A program made the translations under genes and the position numbers. From assembly GCA_016699445.1 (NCBI GenBank), contig CP064976.1:2604001-2668000 (forward strand): a stretch of DNA of 64,000 bases. The letters run 5' to 3'. The notes beneath the pieces were generated by a model. That model ran no database searches, was not told the DNA's origin, and saw only the letters and a list, made by a program, of their open reading frames with translations. Positions 53,108-62,493 of the stretch are shown here, one piece after another (within the stretch, counting starts at the first letter, position 1; each line of letters opens with the position of its first letter). The DNA is from Deltaproteobacteria bacterium. GTDB taxonomy: Bacteria; UBA10199; JACPAL01; GCA-016699445.

Positions 53108-55455
53108 TCAAAGGCACGTAGAGATCGCGCCATAGAAGCTCCTCCCGCTGGAGCAAAGTGTTCTCTCTCAAGACCTGCTTGCATCAAGGCTAGCAGAAGC
53201 TTTTCCTTTTCATGATGAGTCCAGTCTGCCTGATCGATGACCTCAAACAATGTGCCAAAGCTGCGACGAAAACTTTCGGTATGAATGTCGTAAGTAGCGG
53301 TAAGACGGATACAGAGCTCCAAAAGACGAACGACTTGAGGTCGTAGACGGGCGTCATGTGTCCACTCACGTATCTCGATAGCGACCGTCCCTGCCAGATG
53401 AGTCGCGCGTCCCAAATCAATCATCTGCTCATATTCACGAAGACACGCGTCTAAAAATTCACTTCGATCCTCTGCCGATTGGGAGCGATGGAGCGGCAAG
53501 AGCCATTCAAAAGTTTCTCGTTCTCTCTCGACTTGCAAGCACACTTCAGGAAATTGAGATCCCAAGCTTCCTGTAAAAAGATCTTTGAGTGCACCTCTGA
53601 TAGCCTCTGCATACTCTGTATCTCCGTGCTTTTCAGCCTGCACGATCCAATCCAAGGCCAGGCGATGACAAATCCATTGGTTGGCCGGAGATGCAACAAA
53701 AGTCGCATGCATTCCCCACGCGCTTGGATTCAAGTAATCACAACTATAGGGCACTAAACCACGCTTGAGCATCTCAAGCCCCAGGTGGGCATTTTCTTCC
53801 AGTGCAGTCATTGGAGAAACGACGAAGGCGTCTCTTTGTAATGCTGATAATCTGCGAAATGAATCGGGGTAATAATCTAATGGGCATTGAAGCGCCACAA
53901 CTCTTTGATCATCAATTTGACTATCTTCAAAATCTCTTCTCTGTATTTTAACTTTTTTCCCATTAAGGATGTCTTTCAACTGAAAGTAGTATCTAAAATC
54001 AAAAAATCTATTTTCATCTTTAAAGCTATCATCCAATACGTTTTTATTTCTTAAATCCTCACAGTCATCCCAATGAATACACAAAAATTGAATACTTAAA
54101 ATAAAGTCTTTTGAGCCTTTGAAACGGTATACACCAGCTTTATTGGAAAGAATTGGGTTATCATCAATACCAGTAATATCAAATCCATCATCCCAATAAA
54201 AACCCTTTTTAGTTCCCAAATTACCATGAAGAAGATCTGCAAAAACTGTTAAGACCGGTTCCTTACCCAACACCTCACCCTTCCTCGCTGCAACCACAGC
54301 ACTCGCCATCTGGACTTGATGATGCACTTCCTCTCGCCGCCCCAGAAACGAATCCGAGGCTTTTCTTTGTGTCCCAGTCCTCAAAGCGAAAGCTTCACTC
54401 ACAATCGCCATCACACGAGCATAATCAAGACTCACATCCAGGCCTGAAGTCATGGCCTCACCCACGGCTGTCATGGCTTCGTTGATAGATCCGGGTGTGA
54501 GGTTTTCAAAAGCACTCGCGATTTGATGAATCGCTTTTGAGAGCTTGCTGCGATCACCCTGTACAGAAACACCATGCTCCTCCAAAAGCGTCAGGGCGGA
54601 GGGGTCGTTTAAAATTTTGGGGTCACAAGCTGCCATCGCGGCCAAGGCCATCGCGCGATGGTGACTGTAAGAAGAGCGATGATTGCGGCCAATGTAGATT
54701 TCACTACGCAGATAACCCACAATCCCCTCTTTTTCATAGATTTTGAGGCCGCGCTTGATTTCTTCCAGATTTTTCAGGGTCTCTAGAGAGGTGACATCAT
54801 AGTCCGCCTTCACCAAATCCCGATACAATAAAATTTCAGCCAAACAGGAAATCGCTTCGTCCTGATACAGGCTTTGGAGAATGTAGTAATACGCTTCCTC
54901 CAGTGAGGGCGTATGACCAAGATCGCTCAGATCACGGTAAGGTAATTGGGCTAATTCGGGAAACAGGACCTCCAAGGGCAAAGCATGTGTGAGCTCATGA
55001 ACCAGCCCAAAAACCGACTGCCCTGGATCAAGATTAAGTTCATCCGCCAGCTCACGACGGCGATCTTGAAATTCCCCTCGCCGACAAAAAGTCCCTCCAG
55101 GGACGACCGTGATTCTAAAAGCTTCTCCTCCACTGCCGACGTCACCTCGAGCCACCCTTTCATCACGCAACCTATCACTAGCCTCCAGCATGTTTTTCCA
55201 AGGTCCACCCAATTTTTCCAAAAGTGAAAAGGCCGGCTTGAGATCTCTTATATCCTGAATAAAACCCACCCGAGGCAAAGGATCGGCCCCTCGTACCGGA
55301 GCAAAAATGGCAGAACCTGTAGGGACATTAGCTTCCAATGATGGCAAGCCAGTCGATAGGCCCGTCGGCGATAATGCTCCATCGCCCAAACCATCCCCAG
55401 GCCCCAAGCTGGGAGCATGGAAAATAAAAGGTCCTTGTGTGACTCGTGGCAGCAT
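53008..55455 (-). CDS. N-terminal part of the same giant protein: HExxH metallopeptidase-like domain
   Basis: About 815 residues. GQSVFGLVHELTHALPLEVLFPEL contains the zinc-protease motif HELTH, with SLYQDEAISCLAEILLYRDL 50 residues on offering a possible third ligand. The remainder is helical, with one AT-rich stretch (53850-54250) of different composition encoding FKGSKDFILSIQFLCIHWDD. The ATG at 55542 is in frame too, but it lies six bases from the divergent start at 55548, so the Met at 55455 is preferred. No signal peptide is obvious. Joined to its two downstream pieces it would give about 1,480 residues. I know no described protein with this layout. Confidence 0.62.
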   Translation of the reverse strand: MLPRVTQGPFIFHAPSLGPGDGLGDGALSPTGLSTGLPSLEANVPTGSAIFAPVRGADPLPRVGFIQDIRDLKPAFSLLEKLGGPWKNMLEASDRLRDERVARGDVGSGGEAFRITVVPGGTFCRRGEFQDRRRELADELNLDPGQSVFGLVHELTHALPLEVLFPELAQLPYRDLSDLGHTPSLEEAYYYILQSLYQDEAISCLAEILLYRDLVKADYDVTSLETLKNLEEIKRGLKIYEKEGIVGYLRSEIYIGRNHRSSYSHHRAMALAAMAACDPKILNDPSALTLLEEHGVSVQGDRSKLSKAIHQIASAFENLTPGSINEAMTAVGEAMTSGLDVSLDYARVMAIVSEAFALRTGTQRKASDSFLGRREEVHHQVQMASAVVAARKGEVLGKEPVLTVFADLLHGNLGTKKGFYWDDGFDITGIDDNPILSNKAGVYRFKGSKDFILSIQFLCIHWDDCEDLRNKNVLDDSFKDENRFFDFRYYFQLKDILNGKKVKIQRRDFEDSQIDDQRVVALQCPLDYYPDSFRRLSALQRDAFVVSPMTALEENAHLGLEMLKRGLVPYSCDYLNPSAWGMHATFVASPANQWICHRLALDWIVQAEKHGDTEYAEAIRGALKDLFTGSLGSQFPEVCLQVERERETFEWLLPLHRSQSAEDRSEFLDACLREYEQMIDLGRATHLAGTVAIEIREWTHDARLRPQVVRLLELCIRLTATYDIHTESFRRSFGTLFEVIDQADWTHHEKEKLLLALMQAGLEREHFAPAGGASMARSLRAFEWAENHLLSNAMLARVGHYSQVEAFLLEKYSRF

Positions 55456-55547
55456 AAAGCTTTGTCGACAGGAGGTGAGAAAAAGTTGTGAGGATTGGCT
55501 CACTTTCTTGCTTTTTCTTTTTTCTTCCTCTACTTCAACCATTCCTT

Positions 55548-56585
55548 ATGCCCAAAAAGAAATCTTCTCAGACAGCAAAGTCATCGCCACCGGCACCTGC
55601 TATTGCGTTGACGGGAACTGCTGGCTTTGTGGGTAGTCAGCTTCTCAAAGCTCTCGAAGAAGATCCTCGTTATTCAAAAATTATTGCGATTGATTACCGC
55701 AAACCGCCCTTTGAAACGAAAAAAACAAAATTTTATCGATTTGATCTCACAGAAACATTGGCTGACGCCAAGCTTTTGGAAATTTTTGAGAAAGAAAATG
55801 TCGATACAGTGATCCATGCAGCATTTCCAGTTTCACCTCCTCGCGATCTGACGTGGGCTCATGAATTGGTTTCTGTCGGCACCATGTATGTACTGGATGC
55901 TTGTGCCGCGAAAAAAATCAGGAAACTCATCTCGGTTTCAACCACAGAACTCTACGGCGCTTATCCCACCAATCCCAATTTCTTATCAGAAAAGCATGCG
56001 TTGAGGGGAGGCTTTAAAAGTAAGTTTTTAAGAGATCGTGTGGATGCTGATAATCAGGTTATTTCTTTTGCCAAAAAACATCCTGAGACGGTTGTCACAT
56101 TATTAAGGCCCTGTACGATTTTAGGGCCCAATGTGAATCATTACAAAACAGATTTTTTACAACGAATCGTGATCGTCACGGTTTTAGGTTACGATCCCCT
56201 CTTTCAATGTATTCATGAAGATGATGTGACACGCGCTTTTAAGCTGGCTATTGAAAAAGATTTCCCTGGTACTTTTAATCTCGTGGGCGATGGAGTGCTC
56301 CCGCTTTCGAGAGTGCTTCATTTGTCTGGGAAATTATCCGTGCCTCTCCCCGGCCCTCTTCTGTACCCTGTGGTCAATTTGCTCTGGGCTCTTGATATTA
56401 TTAATGCACCGGGTTCTCGTTTGGATTTTCTAAAATATCTATGCGTTGCGGATGGTGAAAAAGCAAAAAAGATCATGGGATTTCAGCCTAAATATTCAAC
56501 AAAAGAAACCTTGTTGTCATTTATCGGGGCACAGAGATTAAAACAAGCCCACTTGGATGATTTGCGTTTGGTGGTTAATCGTTAA
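55548..56585 (+). CDS. NAD-dependent epimerase/dehydratase family protein (extended SDR)
   Basis: 345 residues. ALTGTAGFVGSQLLKAL is the dinucleotide-binding GxxGxxG, DTVIHAA the mid-strand motif, and STTELYGAYPTN carries the SDR Tyr neighbourhood, though the YxxxK is not in the usual spacing. Similar SDR proteins sit beside glycerophosphate acyltransferase-like genes in deltaproteobacteria. The ATG at 55548 has no good ribosome binding site. An upstream TTG-type start was rejected because its 20 residues are mostly Phe and Leu with no family match. Substrate unknown. Confidence 0.8.
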   Translation: MPKKKSSQTAKSSPPAPAIALTGTAGFVGSQLLKALEEDPRYSKIIAIDYRKPPFETKKTKFYRFDLTETLADAKLLEIFEKENVDTVIHAAFPVSPPRDLTWAHELVSVGTMYVLDACAAKKIRKLISVSTTELYGAYPTNPNFLSEKHALRGGFKSKFLRDRVDADNQVISFAKKHPETVVTLLRPCTILGPNVNHYKTDFLQRIVIVTVLGYDPLFQCIHEDDVTRAFKLAIEKDFPGTFNLVGDGVLPLSRVLHLSGKLSVPLPGPLLYPVVNLLWALDIINAPGSRLDFLKYLCVADGEKAKKIMGFQPKYSTKETLLSFIGAQRLKQAHLDDLRLVVNR

Positions 56586-56599
56586 CATTTTTAAAATTT

Positions 56600-57726
56600 A
56601 TGGAAAAAGAAGCCGACAATGTTCATTATTTAAAACCTAATCTCAAAGACTCCAAAAAGTCTCAGGCTGATTCTTTTCAAGATCTGATTTCAAAAAAAAC
56701 GTCAGAAAAAATTTCACAAGATCTCTCTCACCAGCTTTCTTCCCAACTGTCTTCAATGGTCGCGCGACTGGAAGATCGCATTCATCATATTTCAAAAGAA
56801 GTCAGCATGACAGGATCAGAGCCTTCGCTTTTTGATCATTCACAAAAATTCATTGTCAAAAGTCTCAAGTCTTTGCGCAAACTGATTTCGACCAACGAAA
56901 TCAAAACGGCTTTAAAAGATTTATGGTTTGGTAATCGTGGATTGACCGATGAATTTGATGAATTTGGAATGGATCCTCATTTTAAAGAACGTATCAAACC
57001 TCTCTTTGATTTTCTTTATTATGATTATTGGCGCGTCTCTGTAAAAGGCTTACACAATATCCCTAATGAAGGTGCTGGTCTGATTGTACCTAACCACTCA
57101 GGCACTTTTCCCTATGATGGAGCGATGATTGCCGAAGGGATTGTCAACGATCATCCTTCTCGTAAAGATGTCCGATTTTTGGTGGAAGATTTTGTCTACC
57201 ATTTCCCTTTTATGGGGACCTTTATGTATCGGATTGGGGGGGTGCGCGCCTGTCCTGAAAACTGCGAACGTCTTTTGTCAAAAAATCATCTCGTCACCGT
57301 TTTTCCCGAAGGTGTTAAGGGAATTGGTAAAGCTTATAAAAACAGATATCGATTGCAACGCTTTGGTCGCGGTGGATTTATCAAGCTGGCTTTAAGAACC
57401 AAATCACCCGTCATCCCCACAGCTGTGATTGGCGCTGAAGAAATTCATCCTCTTTTGCATCGTTCAACATTGCTTGCTCGACCTTTAGGAGTTCCCTACA
57501 TTCCGATCACACCGACCTTTCCTTTGCTAGGACCTTTGGGTCTAGTCCCCTTCCTTCCAAATGGACAATCGTGTTTGGAGAGCCTATCCACTTTTCACCT
57601 CAATACGGTCCTGAGCATGCCAATGACCAACTCTTGGTCAATCGCCTCTCTGAAATGGTCCGAGAAAAAATTCAGGACATGATTGTGGAAGAATTAAAAC
57701 TCAGACGTTCTGTCTGGTTTGGTTAA
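56600..57726 (+). CDS. PlsC-like lysophospholipid acyltransferase, broken by a frameshift
   Basis: An N-terminal helical stretch of about 95 residues, then the acyltransferase core: IVPNHSGTFPYDGAMIAEG (catalytic His and Asp), GGVRACPENCERLL, and FPEGVKGIGK. The frame is lost at CCCC 57547-57550. One added C restores LPSKWTIVFGEPIHFSPQYGP and VREKIQDMIVEELKLRRSVWFG to the stop at 57726. That gives 375 residues. It lies 14 bases behind the SDR gene, so the two are probably one unit in lipid metabolism. Confidence 0.85.
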
Positions 57727-57749
57727 TGGTTCGACAAGCTCACCATACC
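57727..57749. repeat. Fragment of a TTCGACAAGCTCACCAT-type intergenic repeat
   Basis: tggttcgacaagctcaccat with short inverted ends (atggt/accat) fills the gap between the acyltransferase and pgi. Similar words recur as intergenic repeats in many bacterial genomes, from memory. Only one copy is seen here. Confidence 0.3.
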
Positions 57750-59009
57750 TCAAATAAAATTCGGAATATTTTTCTTAATCAACTCAACGGCTGGCTGGTC
57801 GAAAGGATTGATGTCATAGAGAGCACCTGAGTAGACGGTTTCCAATTCTGCCATCAAAATCAACTGACCCACTGTATACGGATCCACATGGCGCAGAAGG
57901 ATTGTTTGATGTGGGCGGCCGACATCGCTCAGAGCCTGTTCAGTCGCCTGTCGTTCAGCAGATTGTAAAGCGCTGATTGAGAGATTTCTTAAAGGAATAC
58001 CATTAGTCACTAAAGGGGTTTCGGGCAGATGAATACGGCACTGAGGGTTTTCCACTCCAATAAAAGTCACGACCTTGTCATCAGGCCCTTCTAAATAAAG
58101 CTGCAGCTGGGAATGCTGATCTGCAGGTCCCAGATTACACAAAGCTGTCGTTCCTGTGTGAATGACATCTCCTTTGAGAGAATATTTTTTACCCAAACTC
58201 TCAGCCCACAATTGAGCAAACCAAGGAGCAAAACTTTTAAGACGCTCTCCATAGGGAAACATCGCACGCATCTTGCGACCTTTTTTTGCATGTTCCCAAT
58301 GGATCAACGCACTCAAGAGAGCTAGATTTGTCCAAGGATCAGCATGCTGACAACGCTCAATCATTCTCTTGCCACCCAAAAGAAGGGTTTGAATATCCAC
58401 ATTTAAAAAAGCTGCAGGAAAAAGTCCCACCGATGTTAAAACTGAATAACGGCCCCCAACACCTGAAGGAACTTCTAAACTTGCAAAACCTTCTTCCTGA
58501 GCTAACTTTCTCAAAATTCCTTCACGCGGATCGGTAATTATCAAAAAATGTTTTTGGTAATCAGCAACACGTTGCTTAAGAATATTTTGAAAATACACAA
58601 AGGCAGCCAAGGTTTCGATGGTTCTGCCCGACTTACTCACCACAACAATTAAAGTTTTTTTAAAATCGAGAGTTTCTTGAAGAAGATGCCAACTATCAGG
58701 ATCCACATGGTCACAAAGCACAAATCGGGAAAGATTTTTATAAGCCAAAGACTCAATTAAAAACCGTGTTCCCAAAGCAGACCCACCAATTCCCAAAACC
58801 AACAAAGTATCAAAATCCTGCTTCTTTTGTTCAACAAGAGTGAGGATGTCTTGAATATGCTCATGTTGATGACTCACTTCCAAAAAAGGCATTTGGCCTA
58901 ATTTTTCAAGATCATGAATGCCTTTATGGATTTGCCGAATCGTCGAGTCATGAGACTGAAAATCGGAAATAGCTACATCATCAGTTTCTAAGAGAATGTC
59001 TGAGTGCAT
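57750..59009 (-). CDS. pgi: Glucose-6-phosphate isomerase
   Basis: 419 residues. LVLGIGGSALGTRFLIESL, VVSKSGRTIETLA and GVGGRYSVLTSVGLFPAAF are the two SIS domains and the catalytic region. Shorter than E. coli Pgi (549) but in the range of the bacterial short form. Complete and unbroken. Convergent with the acyltransferase, two bases after the lipoprotein gene. Confidence 0.95.
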   Translation of the reverse strand: MHSDILLETDDVAISDFQSHDSTIRQIHKGIHDLEKLGQMPFLEVSHQHEHIQDILTLVEQKKQDFDTLLVLGIGGSALGTRFLIESLAYKNLSRFVLCDHVDPDSWHLLQETLDFKKTLIVVVSKSGRTIETLAAFVYFQNILKQRVADYQKHFLIITDPREGILRKLAQEEGFASLEVPSGVGGRYSVLTSVGLFPAAFLNVDIQTLLLGGKRMIERCQHADPWTNLALLSALIHWEHAKKGRKMRAMFPYGERLKSFAPWFAQLWAESLGKKYSLKGDVIHTGTTALCNLGPADQHSQLQLYLEGPDDKVVTFIGVENPQCRIHLPETPLVTNGIPLRNLSISALQSAERQATEQALSDVGRPHQTILLRHVDPYTVGQLILMAELETVYSGALYDINPFDQPAVELIKKNIPNFI

Positions 59010-59011
59010 CT

Positions 59012-59464
59012 TTATTGATCAACTTCTTTAATACAAATAATTGTGTAAGACGCCACACAACCTACTGTAGTAGGAGGAATTTCTTCCCGCTCTTGAACAG
59101 TTTTAAGACAGGTAACAACTCCCGTATTACTAATCGTTACTCGAGTTGAAATTGAATTGGCATCCACATTAGCTACTGAAGCGGTGAATTTACATTGAGC
59201 TACAGTAAAACCTGTAGGCACCGTGATTGTAGACCCATTGGAAGCAAAATAAGCATCTACAGCGATGACAGGTTTTTTTCCAGAAGTACTTCCAGCCGTA
59301 ATGGCATCATTCTTAATTTCAGGAACAATAAGACCACCAGCATCGACTCCTGGTTCATCTGCATGAGCTAAACGTCCTGGATCAAGATCCGCTCCTCCAC
59401 AACTAGTTAAAAATAAAACACCTAAAAATCCAATCAGTGAAAATAAAAAATATGTTTTTTTCAT
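59012..59464 (-). CDS. Small lipoprotein of unknown function
   Basis: 150 residues from the ATG at 59464 (a Met four codons earlier is possible). Lipobox LTSC follows a hydrophobic core. The mature part is Thr-, Ser- and Val-rich and beta-like, with six further Cys in the last 80 residues that may form disulfides. No family recognised. It stands between pgi and an SCP2 gene. Confidence 0.75.
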   Translation of the reverse strand: MKKTYFLFSLIGFLGVLFLTSCGGADLDPGRLAHADEPGVDAGGLIVPEIKNDAITAGSTSGKKPVIAVDAYFASNGSTITVPTGFTVAQCKFTASVANVDANSISTRVTISNTGVVTCLKTVQEREEIPPTTVGCVASYTIICIKEVDQ

Positions 59465-59481
59465 AAATCTCCCCATTTATT

Positions 59482-59883
59482 TTAACCAATATTTAAATTC
59501 TTTTCTTTCATGTATTGAGGGTACAATACATAAGCGGGTTTGATAATCGGTAACAGTTTTAAAATTTTTGGAATCGGACCTTTCGCCACCATCTCGCGTC
59601 GTGCCAGTGCAATCACCAAATTGACATTCCCCATCCAAAAACGATGAGCCACATCGGCTTTCATGCTCATTTCTACTTCTGCTTTTTTTGTATCGTTGAA
59701 GGTAATGATTCCCTCAGAACCTGTCATATCAATCGTGATAGAAAGAGCAGGATCCGTATAATTAAATTTAATAACCATTTTAGAAGCTAAAAGTTTTTTT
59801 GCCATTTCTTCTTGAGTCAGAAGAAATTGAAAAAAACCACCCAGCACTTCCTGAAGTCTTTCCGATGATTCAAAAACAGCCAT
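59482..59883 (-). CDS. SCP2-like sterol/lipid-binding domain protein
   Basis: 133 residues. VIKFNYTDPALSITIDMTGSEGIITF and AEVEMSMKADVAHRFWMGNVNLVIALARREM follow the SCP2 fold, with LILKGPIPKIL-type lipid-binding turn near the end. Such proteins bind acyl chains. No partner in lipid metabolism is next to it except the iron alcohol dehydrogenase 9 bases upstream. Confidence 0.8.
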   Translation of the reverse strand: MAVFESSERLQEVLGGFFQFLLTQEEMAKKLLASKMVIKFNYTDPALSITIDMTGSEGIITFNDTKKAEVEMSMKADVAHRFWMGNVNLVIALARREMVAKGPIPKILKLLPIIKPAYVLYPQYMKEKNLNIG

Positions 59884-59892
59884 GGTCTCTCC

Positions 59893-61074
59893 TTATTTAA
59901 ATGCTTTTTGAACAAAAGGAAGAAGATCTTCCTTCACCACTTCTCTTGGATTATAAAAACTTGTTCCATCATTAACAGCGCCTTCGGTAATGGCCTCCAA
60001 AAGATCCTGTGACACACCAGCTTCTGAAAGATTTTCGGCCATACCACACGCTTGTTTTAATTCAGCACGCAGTTTTTTGATCGACTCAATCCCCTGCCGC
60101 GCCAAATCCGTCTCTGACAAGCCTTCTCGCTTAATGCCCAAAAGAGTTGCGACTTTTGCGTACGTCTCCACACACTTTTCAAAATTATAGTCCATGCCCC
60201 AAGGCAGAAAAATACTATTGGCCAATCCATGATGGATACCAGCCAAACCACCAGCCGCATGAGACATTCCATGCACAACACCGACCATGGAATGATCAAA
60301 GGCAATCCCCGCCAAAGTAGCCGCTGTCATCAAAGCACTGCGCGCTTCGAGATCTTGACCATTCAGTACCGCTTTTAAAATATTTTGACGAATCAATGGA
60401 ATGACCTGCATCGCCAAAGCTGTAGAAATGGGATTGGTCTGAATACTCGTCATGGATTCGATCGCGTGCGTGAGAGCATCCATAGCCGTGGCTGCTGTCA
60501 ACTTGGCCGGCAGCCCAAAAGTCAGCTCAGGATCAAGAATCGCCATATGGGGTGCTAAGTTACGATCCACAAAAGAAAGTTTTGTATGTGTGGAAGCATC
60601 CAAGATCACAGCCGCATGAGTCACTTCACTACCTGTGCCCGATGTGGTCGGAATAGCGATCAGAGGCTTCAAAGGGCCTGACAACGTTTCAGCACCGGAA
60701 TAATCATTCACCAAATCCCCACCATACGTGAGTAAAATATCCACGCACTTGGCTGTATCAATGACACTCCCACCACCAATGGCGATAATCCCATCCACTT
60801 CTTTTTGAATGGCTTCATCGGCACATTCTTGAATAATTTTGAGTTCTGAATTGGGAGGTACACGATCAAAAATAGAGACAACCTCGATGCCGGCATTTTT
60901 CAAACCTTCCACAATCGGCGCCACAAGACCGACTTTAACCAACATCGCATCCGTAATTACTTGTACTTTAGTCAGAGAAAAATGAGCCAACTCCGCTGAA
61001 AAATCTTTCGAAATTCCGGGCTGAAAAACAAGCTTTGTCGGACAATAAAATTGGAAGAAATCGCTAAACGCCAT
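59893..61074 (-). CDS. Iron-containing alcohol dehydrogenase
   Basis: 393 residues. GGGSVIDTAKCVDILLTYGG (NAD), TTSGTGSEVTHAAVI, DALTHAIESMTS and HGMSHAAGGLAGIHHGLANSIFLP (metal ligands Asp/His/His/His) identify the group III ADH family. The ATG at 61074 follows a gaggtg Shine-Dalgarno, while a GTG two codons earlier lacks room for one. Substrate unknown. It is probably co-transcribed with the SCP2 gene. Confidence 0.92.
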   Translation of the reverse strand: MAFSDFFQFYCPTKLVFQPGISKDFSAELAHFSLTKVQVITDAMLVKVGLVAPIVEGLKNAGIEVVSIFDRVPPNSELKIIQECADEAIQKEVDGIIAIGGGSVIDTAKCVDILLTYGGDLVNDYSGAETLSGPLKPLIAIPTTSGTGSEVTHAAVILDASTHTKLSFVDRNLAPHMAILDPELTFGLPAKLTAATAMDALTHAIESMTSIQTNPISTALAMQVIPLIRQNILKAVLNGQDLEARSALMTAATLAGIAFDHSMVGVVHGMSHAAGGLAGIHHGLANSIFLPWGMDYNFEKCVETYAKVATLLGIKREGLSETDLARQGIESIKKLRAELKQACGMAENLSEAGVSQDLLEAITEGAVNDGTSFYNPREVVKEDLLPFVQKAFK

Positions 61075-61125
61075 AGTCACCTCTTTTGAAAGAAGGTGAT
61101 TATTAAATGTTTTTGCGTTGAATGA

Positions 61126-62493
61126 CTAGCAAGAATTGCGTGTTTTTGGGGATAATATCGGTTCTGGGTAGTTTTTGGTGAAACAAGCATCGCAAAACCA
61201 TTCGCCTGGATTTTTTTCAAACCAATAGAGACCTTTTGTTGAAAGGTAACCCAAAGAATCAGCCCCTAGATATTCAGCCGTTTCTTTCACACTTTTTTGA
61301 GAGGCAATCAGTTCATCTTCACTGGGGGTATCAATTCCATAATAACAAGGGGCTACCGTTGGCGGAGATGAAATACGCATATGCACTTCTTTTGCACCCG
61401 CATCTCTCAACATTTTCACAATTTTTTTAGACGTCGTTCCACGAACAATCGAGTCATCGATAACAACGACTCGTTTTCCTTTTAAAACTTCTTGAACAGG
61501 ATTGAGTTTAATTTTTACACCAAAGTGGCGAATCGATTGCTTAGGTTCAATAAAAGTACGCCCCACATAGTGATTTCGAATCAAACCAAACTCAAAAGGA
61601 ATTTTGGATTCTTCAGCATACCCTAAAGCTGCTGGTACCCCACTATCAGGAACCGCAATCACAACATCGGCGTCAATAGGATGTTCCTTGGCCAATTGCT
61701 TTCCAAAACCTTTGCGCATTTCATACACATTGCGGCCAAAAATATTGCTGTCAGGACGTGCAAAATAGATATATTCAAAGATACACATGGCCTTCTTATG
61801 AGGATTTTCAAAAGGCCTTAAACTTTTTATCCCATTGGGATCAATAACGACGACTTCTCCAGGCTCAATATCGCGTACATACTCAGCTTCAATAAGATCT
61901 AAAGCACACGTTTCACTGGCAATCACCCATGAGTTTTCTTTTTTTCCCAAAACCAAAGGACGCCACCCAAAAGGATCACGAGCGGCAATAATGCGTGTTT
62001 CCGTTAAAAATAAAAGTGAATAGGATCCCTTCACTTGTTTCAAAGCATCGACAATACGATCGACCAATTGGTTTTTGGATGATTGAGCCACCAGATGCAC
62101 AATCACTTCTGTGTCCATCGTGGATTGAAAAATGGCTCCATGAGCTTCGAGCTCTCCCCGAAGTCGGTCGGCATTCACCAGATTGCCATTGTGAGCAATC
62201 GCCAAGCCCCCACGTGAATAATCCACGGCAAAAGGCTGACAGTTTTTCAAAATACTCCCACCAGCTGTTGAATAACGGACATGACCAATAGCTGATTTTC
62301 CAGGAAGTTTTTGCAGGACAGTTTCACTGAATATATCAGCAACATGCCCCATATCACGATGTGAATGAAGAAGCTTACCATCCGAAGAAACAATCCCAGC
62401 GCTCTCTTGACCACGATGCTGGAGTGCATACAAACCAAGATAGGCTAAGTTTGAAGCTTCTGGATGATTATAGATACCAACGATACCGCACAT
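61126..62493 (-). CDS. purF: Amidophosphoribosyltransferase
   Basis: 455 residues, starting MCGIVGIYNHPEASNLAYLGLYALQHRGQESAGIV with Cys2 as the glutaminase nucleophile. The PRPP loop is VVVIDDSIVRGTTSKK. CDACF near the end is the Cys pair used for the Fe-S cluster in the B. subtilis-type enzyme. It is the committing step of purine synthesis. Coupled to purL by a one-base overlap (TAATG). Confidence 0.96.
   Translation of the reverse strand: MCGIVGIYNHPEASNLAYLGLYALQHRGQESAGIVSSDGKLLHSHRDMGHVADIFSETVLQKLPGKSAIGHVRYSTAGGSILKNCQPFAVDYSRGGLAIAHNGNLVNADRLRGELEAHGAIFQSTMDTEVIVHLVAQSSKNQLVDRIVDALKQVKGSYSLLFLTETRIIAARDPFGWRPLVLGKKENSWVIASETCALDLIEAEYVRDIEPGEVVVIDPNGIKSLRPFENPHKKAMCIFEYIYFARPDSNIFGRNVYEMRKGFGKQLAKEHPIDADVVIAVPDSGVPAALGYAEESKIPFEFGLIRNHYVGRTFIEPKQSIRHFGVKIKLNPVQEVLKGKRVVVIDDSIVRGTTSKKIVKMLRDAGAKEVHMRISSPPTVAPCYYGIDTPSEDELIASQKSVKETAEYLGADSLGYLSTKGLYWFEKNPGEWFCDACFTKNYPEPILSPKTRNSC

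Noticed and set aside
55540..55550. Divergent ATGs at 55542 (minus) and 55548 (plus) both as true starts
   Set aside because: Five bases between them leave no room for promoters or ribosome sites. The minus start was moved to 55455, although the plus start itself remains uncertain.
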